From Agathobacter sp. (GTDB lineage Bacteria > Bacillota > Clostridia > Lachnospirales > Lachnospiraceae), in NCBI GenBank assembly GCA_022775045.1, contig JALFLB010000042.1, positions 1 to 32,582 of the forward strand: 32,582 nucleotides of DNA. The letters run 5' to 3'. Under the pieces are notes generated by a model. It saw only the letters and a program-made list of their open reading frames with translations. It was not told where the DNA came from and did not search any database. This document shows positions 16,238 through 23,313 of this stretch, in pieces (position 1 is the first letter of the stretch; each line of letters starts with the position of its first letter). The translations under genes were made by a program, and so were the position numbers.

Positions 16238-17647
16238 ATGAAAAGTATTGGGAAAAAAGTTTTGCTGTTGCTTGGGGTATTGGGGATTTTTCTGGTGTTG
16301 ATCTGTTTTCTGAATTTGGCAGCCTTGTCAAATATTGAAAAGTATAATACACAGCTGGGAGAATGTTTTGACAGTTATAATCAGGCAGTTCAGGCAGAGG
16401 ATGAAGCTGCCATTGCGCAGGCTCAGGAGAATTATGCGTACATAGTGGAAAGAAGCAATATCCGTGTGTCGGGAACTGAAGTTTTTGACATTGTTTTAAT
16501 TGTTGTTATTCTGATCCTGATGACCGTTGCAACGATTACGGTGAGAAAGAGTATTGCAAATCCGGCGAGAGACGCAAGCCGTCACCTGTCAGAGATTGTA
16601 GATAAAATTGAGCATAATCACGGAGATCTGACTGAACGTATTCAGACAAAATCCAAGGATGAGATTGGTCAGCTGGTAAATGGAATCAATGGATTTATGG
16701 ATCAGCTTCAGGAGCTGATGAAGAAAATTCGTGATGCATCAGCAAAAATTTCACTTTCTTCCGGTGAGGTCAGTGGAAAGGTCGATGAATCCAATCAGAG
16801 TGCGATGCTTGTATCTTCCGCAATGGAGCAGTTAGCTTCCGGGATGGAGGAGATTGCTGCAACGATAGGCCAGATAGCCACAAGCAGCAATGATATCTAT
16901 GTACAGGTTGAGCAGATGGATCAAAAGGCTCAAAATGGAAGCGAGACAGCTTCAGATATCAAAAAGCATGCAGTAAGCATGAAGGCAGAGACGGAGAAAA
17001 GTAAGAATGCAGCGACCGGAATGTTTACGAATGTTGGTGCTGCACTTGGGAAAGCTGTGGAGGAAAGCCGGAGCGTAGAGCAAATTAATTCTCTTACCGG
17101 AAATATTCTGGACATTGCCAGCCAGACAAACCTTTTGGCATTAAACGCATCCATTGAGGCAGCCAGAGCGGGTGAAGCTGGAAAGGGCTTTGCCGTGGTT
17201 GCAGATGAGATTCGTGTTCTTGCAGATAACAGCCGTGAGACAGCAAGTAACATTCAGGAAATCAGTGGTCAGGTAACTTCGGCGGTTAATAAGCTGGCAG
17301 ATGCAGCGTCCCAGCTGCTGGCGTTTGTCAATTCCGATGTGGTGCGGGATTATGACCGCTTTGTAAAAATTGTTGATCAGTATGAGACGGATGCAAATGA
17401 AATGGATGTTATTTTCACGGAGTTTGGTGAAAAAGCATCTATGATGACAGAGACAATGCAAAGTATGAGTGCGGGAATTAACGACATTTCTGTAACTGTG
17501 GATAAGAGTGCAAAGGGCGTATTGGGAGTTGCTGAGAATGCGACACAGTTGGTAAATGCAATTTCCGGCATACAGGCGCAGACCGAGGAAAATCAGGCTA
17601 TATCGCAGGAACTGGAAGGAGAAATCCAAAGATTCGAGCGCGTATAG
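16238..17647 (+). CDS. methyl-accepting chemotaxis protein with short periplasmic loop
   Basis: Chemoreceptor-type signalling protein. Two membrane segments (about 5-28 and 82-101) enclose only about 55 extracellular residues, too small for a Cache domain; it may sense through the membrane or via partners. A HAMP domain follows (about 105-160) and then the signalling domain, with the tip [42 protein letters not shown]. Length is 469 residues. The start at 16238 is favoured by GGAGGG 7 nt upstream; an ATG at 16223 with AGGAG 4 nt upstream is an alternative adding five residues. It follows the GGDEF-EAL gene by 88 bp on the same strand. Confidence 0.9.
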   Translation: MKSIGKKVLLLLGVLGIFLVLICFLNLAALSNIEKYNTQLGECFDSYNQAVQAEDEAAIAQAQENYAYIVERSNIRVSGTEVFDIVLIVVILILMTVATITVRKSIANPARDASRHLSEIVDKIEHNHGDLTERIQTKSKDEIGQLVNGINGFMDQLQELMKKIRDASAKISLSSGEVSGKVDESNQSAMLVSSAMEQLASGMEEIAATIGQIATSSNDIYVQVEQMDQKAQNGSETASDIKKHAVSMKAETEKSKNAATGMFTNVGAALGKAVEESRSVEQINSLTGNILDIASQTNLLALNASIEAARAGEAGKGFAVVADEIRVLADNSRETASNIQEISGQVTSAVNKLADAASQLLAFVNSDVVRDYDRFVKIVDQYETDANEMDVIFTEFGEKASMMTETMQSMSAGINDISVTVDKSAKGVLGVAENATQLVNAISGIQAQTEENQAISQELEGEIQRFERV

Positions 17648-17656
17648 TCGGAGTTT

Positions 17657-17752
17657 CTAGGCATCAAACTTTCTTCCGATCAATTCCATAAATACGGTTT
17701 CGAGAGCATCCGCAAAATCCTGATCACGATAGTCTGGCCGGTTTTTGGTCAT
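17657..17752 (-). CDS. candidate small protein (31 aa) or gene remnant
   Basis: A 31-codon reading frame on the minus strand, starting MTKNRPDYRD and ending in IGRKFDA. The ATG is preceded by GCGAGGAAATCAG, which includes a usable ribosome site. I recognise no family. It is acidic and has no membrane segment. It could be a real small protein, or the remnant of a longer gene left in this repeat-rich gap. The direct repeats at 17770-17802 lie just upstream on its strand, where an operator would be. Confidence 0.3.
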   Translation of the reverse strand: MTKNRPDYRDQDFADALETVFMELIGRKFDA

Positions 17753-17769
17753 CTGATTTCCTCGCTTTC

Positions 17770-17802
17770 TTTACATGTTTCGCAATTGTCTATTTACATG
17801 TT
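17770..17802. repeat. pair of TTTACATGTT direct repeats
   Basis: TTTACATGTT occurs at 17770-17779 and again at 17793-17802, 23 bp apart from start to start, about two helical turns. The core ACATGT is itself palindromic. This looks like a double operator. It would control the minus-strand small frame just downstream, if anything. Confidence 0.4.
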
Positions 17803-17892
17803 GTACCCCATTTTATATTAGAAGCCATTCCTCAAATGAAAATCTTAATCATAATTTTTCTTGATTAGTACAACAATTTGAGGATAGATAAA

Positions 17893-17976
17893 TTGGAAAA
17901 ACGGACAAAAACAAATGAATTAATGTTGGAAAAACGGACAAAAATTAATATATAAATGTTGGAAAAACGGACAAAA
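17893..17976 (+). repeat. three phased direct repeats upstream of the AAA ATPase gene
   Basis: TTGGAAAAACGGACAAAA occurs without mismatch at 17893-17910, 17926-17943 and 17959-17976, exactly 33 bp apart. The 15-bp spacers are AT-rich and differ, although the second and third copies also share ATG before the repeat. The last copy ends 38 bp before the ATPase start, where it overlaps a possible -35 (CGGACA) for TATTAT at 17989-17994. Even spacing of about three helical turns suggests cooperative protein binding. Binding protein and function are unknown. Confidence 0.8.
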
Positions 17977-18009
17977 TGTGGCATACTATATTATGAAAAG
18001 GAGACTGGA

Positions 18010-18042
18010 ATGCTGTGTACAGAGAGATTGAAAAACAAATAA
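18010..18042 (+). other. possible 10-codon leader frame overlapping the ATPase start
   Basis: An ATG at 18010 has an ideal AAGGAG 6 nt upstream but opens a frame that ends after ten codons. The ATPase starts out of frame 5 nt later at a GTG. This may be a leader peptide, or a small indel may have separated the ATPase from its original start. Confidence 0.3.
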
Positions 18043-19367
18043 AGCAGTTTTTTGAGCAGAAATCAGGGCGGGCACTGATGATCACAGGGGCCAGACAGGT
18101 AGGGAAGACTTATATCATCCGTGAATTTGCCAAAAAAAATTTTGAATATGTGATTGAGTTTAACTTTCTGGAAAATATTGATGCACGTTCCATCCTGCAG
18201 CAGGCAAAATCCAGCGAAGATATATTGTTGCGGATTTCAGGCCTGACAGATGTTCCGATGGTGCCGGGAAAAACATTGATTTTCTTTGACGAGGTGCAGG
18301 AATGCAAGGAATTGGTTACCGCAATTAAGTTCCTGGTGGAAGAGAGCAGTTATCAGTATATTTTAAGTGGCTCTCTCCTTGGAGTTGAACTGAAAGATAT
18401 CCGTTCAGTTCCGGTTGGCTATATGCAGATAATGGAGATGTACCCGCTGAATTTCTTTGAATTCTGCAAGGCAAACAAGGTCTCCGATCGTGTATTTAGC
18501 CATTTGACAAACTGCTTTGAGAGAAGAGAAGCGGTTGATCCAGTGATTCACGAGAAAATGCTGGATCTATTCCACCTGTATCTGATGGTGGGCGGAATGC
18601 CCGCGGCGGTTGCAACCTATCTGAAAACAAACAATCTTGGAGCTGTTGCTGAGATTCAGAGTGGAATTGTTAAACTCTATATTCAGGATATAGCAAAGTA
18701 TGATCCGGAGGATAAACTGTATCTGAAAGATATTTTTGAATTGATTCCCAGCGAACTGAACAGCAAAAATAAACGGTTTATTCTGAAAAATCTCAATGAG
18801 AATTTTAAATTCTCCCGATATCAGAATAGTTTTATCTGGCTCAAGGAGGCTGGAGTGGCGCTTCCGGTGTTTTGCGTACAGGAACCGGTGATTCCCCTCT
18901 TATTGTCAAAGTCTACCAATCTATTTAAGCTTTTCGCGTCGGATGTTGGGCTTTTGGCATCCATGTACGCAGACGGGCTGCAATTAAAAATACTGAATAA
19001 AGAAAAAGATATCAACTTTGGTTCCGTATATGAAAATGCGATTGCGCAGGAGCTTAAAGCACAGGGATTCGATTTGTACTACTTTCAGAGCAAAAAGCAG
19101 GGGGAACTTGACTTTGTTATCGAATATCATGGAAAAGTGCTGCCAATTGAGGTGAAATCAGGAAAGGCATACACAAGGCATCAGGCTCTCGACCATGTGC
19201 TGACCAGTGACCAGTATGAAATTGATGAAGCTATTGTATTCTGCAACGAGAATATTCATATGGGGAAAGGTATTTTTTACTGTCCGGTATATTTGGCAGG
19301 ATTGCTGAAGAAAGAGGAAGATCTGGCAGGTATGATTTACTCCCTTGATCTGAGTGTGCTGCAGTAA
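18015..19367 (+). CDS. AAA ATPase with DUF4143 (archaeal/bacterial ATPase family)
   Basis: Member of the widespread, often horizontally moving AAA_14/DUF4143 ATPase group; physiological role unknown. The N-terminal ATPase has Walker A GARQVGKT (25-32) and Walker B LIFFDEVQE (88-96, with Asp92 and Glu93), followed by SGSLLG. The DUF4143 region covers about 200-430. Near the C-terminus, Asp366 in GELDF and Glu379/Lys381 in IEVKSG form the D-(12)-ExK pattern of PD-(D/E)XK nuclease folds. The GTG start gives VYREIE, the usual beginning for this family, but its distance from AAGGAG (11 nt) is long. The gene stands alone behind three 33-bp-phased repeats. A mobile-element or toxin-related role has been proposed for relatives but is not shown here. 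Confidence 0.88.
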   Translation: MYREIEKQIKQFFEQKSGRALMITGARQVGKTYIIREFAKKNFEYVIEFNFLENIDARSILQQAKSSEDILLRISGLTDVPMVPGKTLIFFDEVQECKELVTAIKFLVEESSYQYILSGSLLGVELKDIRSVPVGYMQIMEMYPLNFFEFCKANKVSDRVFSHLTNCFERREAVDPVIHEKMLDLFHLYLMVGGMPAAVATYLKTNNLGAVAEIQSGIVKLYIQDIAKYDPEDKLYLKDIFELIPSELNSKNKRFILKNLNENFKFSRYQNSFIWLKEAGVALPVFCVQEPVIPLLLSKSTNLFKLFASDVGLLASMYADGLQLKILNKEKDINFGSVYENAIAQELKAQGFDLYYFQSKKQGELDFVIEYHGKVLPIEVKSGKAYTRHQALDHVLTSDQYEIDEAIVFCNENIHMGKGIFYCPVYLAGLLKKEEDLAGMIYSLDLSVLQ

Positions 19368-19422
19368 CTTATTATTCGGTGAGCCAGTACACTAGGAAAG
19401 GGTTCATGTCAGGAAGGAAATT

Positions 19423-20430
19423 ATGGAAGAACGAAGAGTAAGAATCAGTGACATCGCCGAGGAACTGGGCTTGAGTACGGCAACCGTATCAAATGTCCTG
19501 CACGGCAAGACAAAGAAAATATCGGATGAGACAGTGCGCCGCGTGCAGGCTCTTTTGGAGGAACGGCAGTATATTCCCAGCATGGCGGGAATCCTTCTGG
19601 CACAGAACTCCTCCCGCATTATCGGCGTTGTCATCAACGACCATGAAAAATATGAATCCCGCACGCTGGAGGACGTCTACATTGCCTCCTCTCTCAACGA
19701 GTTGTCCACAGAAATTGAGAAAAGCGGGCTTTTTATGATGGTCAAAAAAACTACCGATCCGGAGGACATTATCCGTTTTGCCTCCATGTGGAATCTGGAC
19801 GGGATGGTTCTGATGGGATTCTGCGATCAGGATTATGAATATCTGAGGACGCATATGAGGATCCCTTTTGTGGTTTATGATGGTTACGATGTGGACGCAA
19901 AGCGAATCTATAACATCACAATCGACAATTACAACGGTGGTTTTCAGGTGGGGGAATATTTCCGGAAGGGCGGACATACACGCGGGCTTTGTATTTCCGA
20001 TAACTGCATCTGTCTGGATAAAGACCGCTATGAGGGATTTGCGGAGGGAATCGGCAGGGAAAATGCGGATTTTCTGATGATTCCCATGCAGAAGGAGAAA
20101 CGCCTTTCCTTTTATAAGGAAAAGCTGGATTTGTTAAAAAGCTATACGGCAGTCTTTGCCGTATCAGACTTCTATGCAATAGAACTCATTCAGTTCCTGC
20201 AGGCAAATGGAGTCCGGGTTCCGGAGGATATTTCGGTTGCAGGCTTTGATGATATTCCCATGTGCTGTTTGATCTCGCCGACGCTGACCTCCGTGCAGCA
20301 GGATGTATCGCTGCGGGCAAGGATTGCCATGGAAAAGCTTGCTGCGCTACGGGACAAGGAAGAGGTGGAACCGGGCATCATGCTTCCGGTAACGCTGGTG
20401 GTGCGGGAGAGTACGAGGGCACGGATATAG
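19423..20430 (+). CDS. LacI family transcriptional regulator
   Basis: DNA-binding sugar-responsive regulator. The N-terminal helix-turn-helix and hinge helix are canonical (VRISDIAEELGLSTATVSNVLHG, about 6-28; ISDETVRRVQALLEERQYIPS). The periplasmic-binding-protein-like effector domain follows and ends with the typical VPEDISVAGFDDIP, then SPTLTSVQQDV. Length 335 is standard. AGGAAGG precedes the ATG. It lies 55 bp downstream of the AAA ATPase gene, and no sugar-transport operon adjoins it, so its target is unknown. A long terminator hairpin follows at 20537. GC-rich codon use is slightly higher than in the neighbouring ATPase gene. Confidence 0.93.
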   Translation: MEERRVRISDIAEELGLSTATVSNVLHGKTKKISDETVRRVQALLEERQYIPSMAGILLAQNSSRIIGVVINDHEKYESRTLEDVYIASSLNELSTEIEKSGLFMMVKKTTDPEDIIRFASMWNLDGMVLMGFCDQDYEYLRTHMRIPFVVYDGYDVDAKRIYNITIDNYNGGFQVGEYFRKGGHTRGLCISDNCICLDKDRYEGFAEGIGRENADFLMIPMQKEKRLSFYKEKLDLLKSYTAVFAVSDFYAIELIQFLQANGVRVPEDISVAGFDDIPMCCLISPTLTSVQQDVSLRARIAMEKLAALRDKEEVEPGIMLPVTLVVRESTRARI

Positions 20431-20536
20431 AGATAGACAGGCCTAAACATACGTACGAATAATTAAGACGCACGCATAGACAAGGGAATAGGTTTGGCAT
20501 GGGCAGGCCCAATGGAAAACGCTTGTGTGCAGATGA

Positions 20537-20585
20537 AAAGAGGTAAGAATTGTGCAAATCACACAATTCTTACCTCTTTATTTTG
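20537..20585 (+). terminator. terminator downstream of the LacI-family gene
   Basis: An 18-bp perfect stem: 20537-20554 (AAAGAGGTAAGAATTGTG) pairs with 20562-20579, followed by ATTTTG. It lies about 106 bp after the stop codon; the stretch between holds no other recognisable feature. Confidence 0.85.
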
Positions 20586-20607
20586 TGACGGGTTATGCGT
20601 TTAACCT

Positions 20608-20636
20608 TTGAAGAATAGAGGATTTCACAGTATACT
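20608..20636 (+). promoter_or_regulatory. sigma-A promoter of the MATE transporter gene
   Basis: TTGAAG (20608-20613), 17-bp spacer, TATACT (20631-20636). The predicted start near 20643 leaves a short leader containing GAAAGGAG before the ATG at 20668. Confidence 0.65.
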
Positions 20637-20667
20637 TTAATTAGTAAAGCGAAAGGAGTATTCTGAT

Positions 20668-22080
20668 ATGAAGCAAAATCATGCTTTTTTTAAAAATGTA
20701 TGTAGTCTCGCGATACCCGTTGCGCTACAGTCCATGCTTCAGGCGTCCTTTGGGATGATCGATCAGATTATGATCGGTCAGCTTGGCAGTGTAAGTGTTG
20801 CTGGTGTTGGTCTTGCGGGGAAATTCTCTTCTATCTATACAGTGGTAGTTTCTGCAATAGGAGCGGTTGCGGGCATAATGATTTCCCAATATCTGGGACA
20901 AAAAAATCAGCCGGAAGTAAGACGAAGCTTTTGGGTTAACCTCATTCTTGGCTGTGCACTGGCAGGATTGTTTACTGTACTGTGTGTCTTTTTCCCGAAG
21001 CCAATCATGCATTTATATATGGAAGAAGGAACGACAGTGGAGGCCGCAGCTGGCTATCTGATGATTACAGCAGCAACCTTTTTTCCGATTGCAATTGCAA
21101 CCCTGCTGTCCACCTTGTTGCGTTGTATGGAGAAGGCGGTTCTGCCGCTGATTGCAAGTGTTGCAGCTGCTTTGTGTAATACCGGATTAAACTATATTCT
21201 GATTTTTGGAAAATGTGGGCTGAAGCCGATGGGTGTGACCGGAGCGGCTCTCGCAACCGTGGCGTCGCAGATTGTCAATGTGCTGATTATGTTTGCATTT
21301 TTCTGGAAATTCCGTAACGCTGTTAGCTGCAAAATTACTAATGTCAGTGGTGCCGCCAACACACTTGCTGATACCACTGGTAGCAGGATTACCAGTCCCG
21401 AGTGTAGTTCAGAGGCAGAATCAATCTGGAACTTCGACTGGAGGCAGTATTTTTCCATGCTCCTTCCGCTTCTTGTCTGTGAATTTATGTGGAGTCTTGG
21501 TGAGAATGTGTATGCTGCAATTTACGGGCATCTCGGAACAGACTCCTGTGCAGCAATGACGTTGATCAATCCAATTCAGGGACTGATGATCGGAGCTTTG
21601 TGTGGTCTTTCTCAGGCAGCAGGAGTTATCATTGGTAAAATGCTGGGGAAGGAAGAGTATAAAGAGGCGTACCGCGCATCAAAAAAATTGATGCTATATG
21701 GTTTTGTCGGATCCATCTGTCTGTCCGTGCTGATTGTTATGACGGCGGGATTGTATGTACAGATTTATCAGGTGGAGGATGCCGTAAAGGCTTTAACAAT
21801 ACAGATACTAATTGCCTATGCGCTTGTTGCACCATTTAAAGTACAGAATATGATTGTCGGTGGAGGCATCCTCCGAAGTGGCGGGCAGACCCGGGCAGTC
21901 ATGATGATTGATTTGATTGGGACATGGATCTTCGGCGTGCCAATCGGACTGATCACAGCCTTTGTGTTTGGGCTTTCCATTCCATATGTGTATTTTTTGT
22001 TGTCTTTGGAGGAGTGTGTGCGATTTGCAATCTCACTGATTGTGTTCCACAGACGGAACTGGATGCGGAAGCTGTCCTAG
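20668..22080 (+). CDS. MATE family efflux transporter
   Basis: Cation-coupled multidrug/toxin exporter of the inner membrane with about twelve hydrophobic segments in two six-helix halves. Family signatures include SIPVALQSMLQASFGMIDQIMIGQLG-like sequence in the first helix and a second-half counterpart (LLPLLVCEFMWSLGENVYAAIYGHLG). A polar loop of about 35 residues (about 218-252) separates the halves, longer than usual. Length 470 is normal. It is monocistronic with its own promoter. Its stop lies within about 10 bp of the 3' end of the SRP RNA gene on the opposite strand. Substrate cannot be predicted. Confidence 0.92.
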   Translation: MKQNHAFFKNVCSLAIPVALQSMLQASFGMIDQIMIGQLGSVSVAGVGLAGKFSSIYTVVVSAIGAVAGIMISQYLGQKNQPEVRRSFWVNLILGCALAGLFTVLCVFFPKPIMHLYMEEGTTVEAAAGYLMITAATFFPIAIATLLSTLLRCMEKAVLPLIASVAAALCNTGLNYILIFGKCGLKPMGVTGAALATVASQIVNVLIMFAFFWKFRNAVSCKITNVSGAANTLADTTGSRITSPECSSEAESIWNFDWRQYFSMLLPLLVCEFMWSLGENVYAAIYGHLGTDSCAAMTLINPIQGLMIGALCGLSQAAGVIIGKMLGKEEYKEAYRASKKLMLYGFVGSICLSVLIVMTAGLYVQIYQVEDAVKALTIQILIAYALVAPFKVQNMIVGGGILRSGGQTRAVMMIDLIGTWIFGVPIGLITAFVFGLSIPYVYFLLSLEECVRFAISLIVFHRRNWMRKLS

Positions 22081-22087
22081 ACATTAC

Positions 22088-22356
22088 ATTACCCGAGTAT
22101 CTCGCTTCGAATTCAAAGTAATGGACGTTACCTCTGCAGTTAACTCCCTCCAGGCGCCCTTACGACACATGAGAGCTTCTGCTTAGGGCTGCTGTATTCC
22201 TACCCTGACCCGGTTCGCAGATTCCCATTGCGTAAGACCCAGACGTCAACGCCACTTACAGAGGGCAGCTCCACCGCCAGAACCCTCTACGAGATATCAC
22301 CCCAACTATAGCGGATTGTTGGTTCAAGGTACCGCTACCACCCCGGCTACTCGGAA
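22088..22356 (-). ncRNA. ffs: signal recognition particle RNA, large Bacillus/Clostridium type
   Basis: The minus strand matches the approximately 270-nt SRP RNA of Bacillus and clostridia. The Ffh-binding domain IV hairpin reads GTCAGG-GTA-GGAA-TAC-AGCAGC, with a GGAA tetraloop at 22197-22200. Alu-domain elements lie near the 5' end (GGGGTGGTAGCGG) and in the 3' part (GTTAACTGC followed by GTAACG). The ends pair: CCGAGTA near 22355 with TACTCGG near 22093. The segment AGTGGCGTTGACGTCTGGGT also resembles the B. subtilis scRNA. It works with Ffh and FtsY in co-translational membrane targeting. Ends are estimated to within about 10 nt. It is convergent with the MATE gene and divergent from flgM. 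Confidence 0.9.
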
Positions 22357-22361
22357 ATATA

Positions 22362-22391
22362 AGTATAATTCATCAGATACAGGATTGTCAA
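22362..22391 (-). promoter_or_regulatory. sigma-A promoter of the SRP RNA gene
   Basis: On the minus strand, TTGACA (22391-22386), 18-bp spacer, TATACT (22367-22362). Transcription would begin near 22355, agreeing with the 5' end deduced from RNA pairing. Confidence 0.75.
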
Positions 22392-22418
22392 GGTTTCCAA
22401 GAAAATAAAAATTCATGC

Positions 22419-22445
22419 TAAAGTATCTGCCCAAACATCCGATAG
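22419..22445 (+). promoter_or_regulatory. sigma-28 (SigD/FliA) promoter of the flgM operon
   Basis: TAAAGTAT (22419-22426), 11-nt spacer, TCCGATAG (22438-22445), close to the consensus TAAAGTTT-N11-GCCGATAA. It lies 44 bp before flgM, so the anti-sigma factor gene would be under the sigma factor it inhibits, a usual feedback in flagellar systems. Confidence 0.85.
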
Positions 22446-22488
22446 ATTATTTAGAAAGCTTATTTCAAGGAAGAAAGGAGATGCTGTT

Positions 22489-22758
22489 ATGCGTATAGAT
22501 GCATATAACCAGATCGCGCAGGTATATGGAGTGCAGAAGGTTTCTAAGACTCAGAAAGCACAGAGCACGAGCAGACTTAGAGATCAGGTTTCCATTTCCC
22601 AGGCCGGACGCGATTATCAGGTCGCAAAGAATGCAGTATCAGAAGCTTCAGACATCAGGGAAGATAAAGTTGCCCAGCTTAAGTCACAGATTGGCGCGGG
22701 AACCTATTCCGTTGAGGTGGGAAGCTTTGCCAGCAAATTATTGGAAAAATATCAGTAG
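22489..22758 (+). CDS. flgM: anti-sigma-28 factor FlgM
   Basis: Small cytoplasmic inhibitor of sigma-28, exported through the flagellar secretion apparatus once the hook is complete. The 89-residue protein has the FlgM layout: a polar, disordered N-terminal half (MRIDAYNQIAQVYG, then a Lys/Gln/Ser-rich stretch), followed by DQVSISQAGRDYQVAKNAV and the conserved C-terminal IREDKVAQLKSQIGAGTY and a final KLLEKYQ. AAGAAAGGAGA precedes the ATG. First gene of the late flagellar cluster, controlled by the sigma-28 promoter at 22419. flgN begins 16 bp downstream. Confidence 0.93.
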   Translation: MRIDAYNQIAQVYGVQKVSKTQKAQSTSRLRDQVSISQAGRDYQVAKNAVSEASDIREDKVAQLKSQIGAGTYSVEVGSFASKLLEKYQ

Positions 22759-22774
22759 TTAGTGAGGTTTTGGT

Positions 22775-23287
22775 GTGGCTAGTTTAGTAGAAGAGCTTGT
22801 ATCAGTGCTCGAAAAAGAAAAAAAGATCTATGAGAACTTAATCGGGTACGCAGAACAGAAGACGGACATTCTGATTAACGGAGATGTACCGGGACTGGAA
22901 AAGCTTACAAGCTTGGAACAGTTGGCGAGCGATGAGCTGATTGTGCAGAGCAACCAGCAGATTCAGCTGCTGAAGGATATTGCAACGGTACTTGGCAAGA
23001 CACAGGAGAAGATGACAGTTACACTGCTCATCGGTCTCCTTGATTCACAGCCGCAAGTGCAGACCCGCCTGACCACAGCCAGAGATAACCTGATTAATGC
23101 GGCAAATAAGCTGCAGAGTCTGAACGAACAGAATACTGTTTTGATTCAGCAGGCAATCGAATTAAATGAGTTCGATCTTACTTTGTTCAAGAGTTTGCGT
23201 CAGGCCCCTGAGACAGCCAATTACGACAAGAGTGCCTCCAATACAGGCTCTCTGTTGGGCAGTAGTGGTTTTGATGCGACCAGTTAA
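22775..23287 (+). CDS. flgN: FlgN-like flagellar export chaperone
   Basis: Predicted cytoplasmic chaperone for the hook-associated proteins FlgK and FlgL. The 170-residue product is almost entirely helical: LVEELVSVLEKEKKIYENLIGYAEQKTDIL at the N-terminus, a conserved-looking LEKLTSLEQ, and a long second coiled coil (about 95-140). Sequence similarity in this family is low, so position between flgM and flgK carries much of the assignment. The start is GTG at 22775 with GAGG 7 nt upstream. The C-terminal 20 residues are Ser/Gly-rich and likely flexible. Confidence 0.85.
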   Translation: MASLVEELVSVLEKEKKIYENLIGYAEQKTDILINGDVPGLEKLTSLEQLASDELIVQSNQQIQLLKDIATVLGKTQEKMTVTLLIGLLDSQPQVQTRLTTARDNLINAANKLQSLNEQNTVLIQQAIELNEFDLTLFKSLRQAPETANYDKSASNTGSLLGSSGFDATS

Positions 23288-23313
23288 GGAGAGAGCGAAG
23301 GAGGAGCAAGCAC

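Noticed and set aside
17893..17976. Three spaced repeats as a CRISPR array
   Set aside because: Only three 18-bp repeats with 15-bp AT-rich spacers and no cas genes; too short for CRISPR repeats or spacers.
22090..22360. Protein-coding content after the MATE gene
   Set aside because: No convincing frame; the minus strand instead matches large SRP RNA with its terminal pairing and GGAA hairpin.
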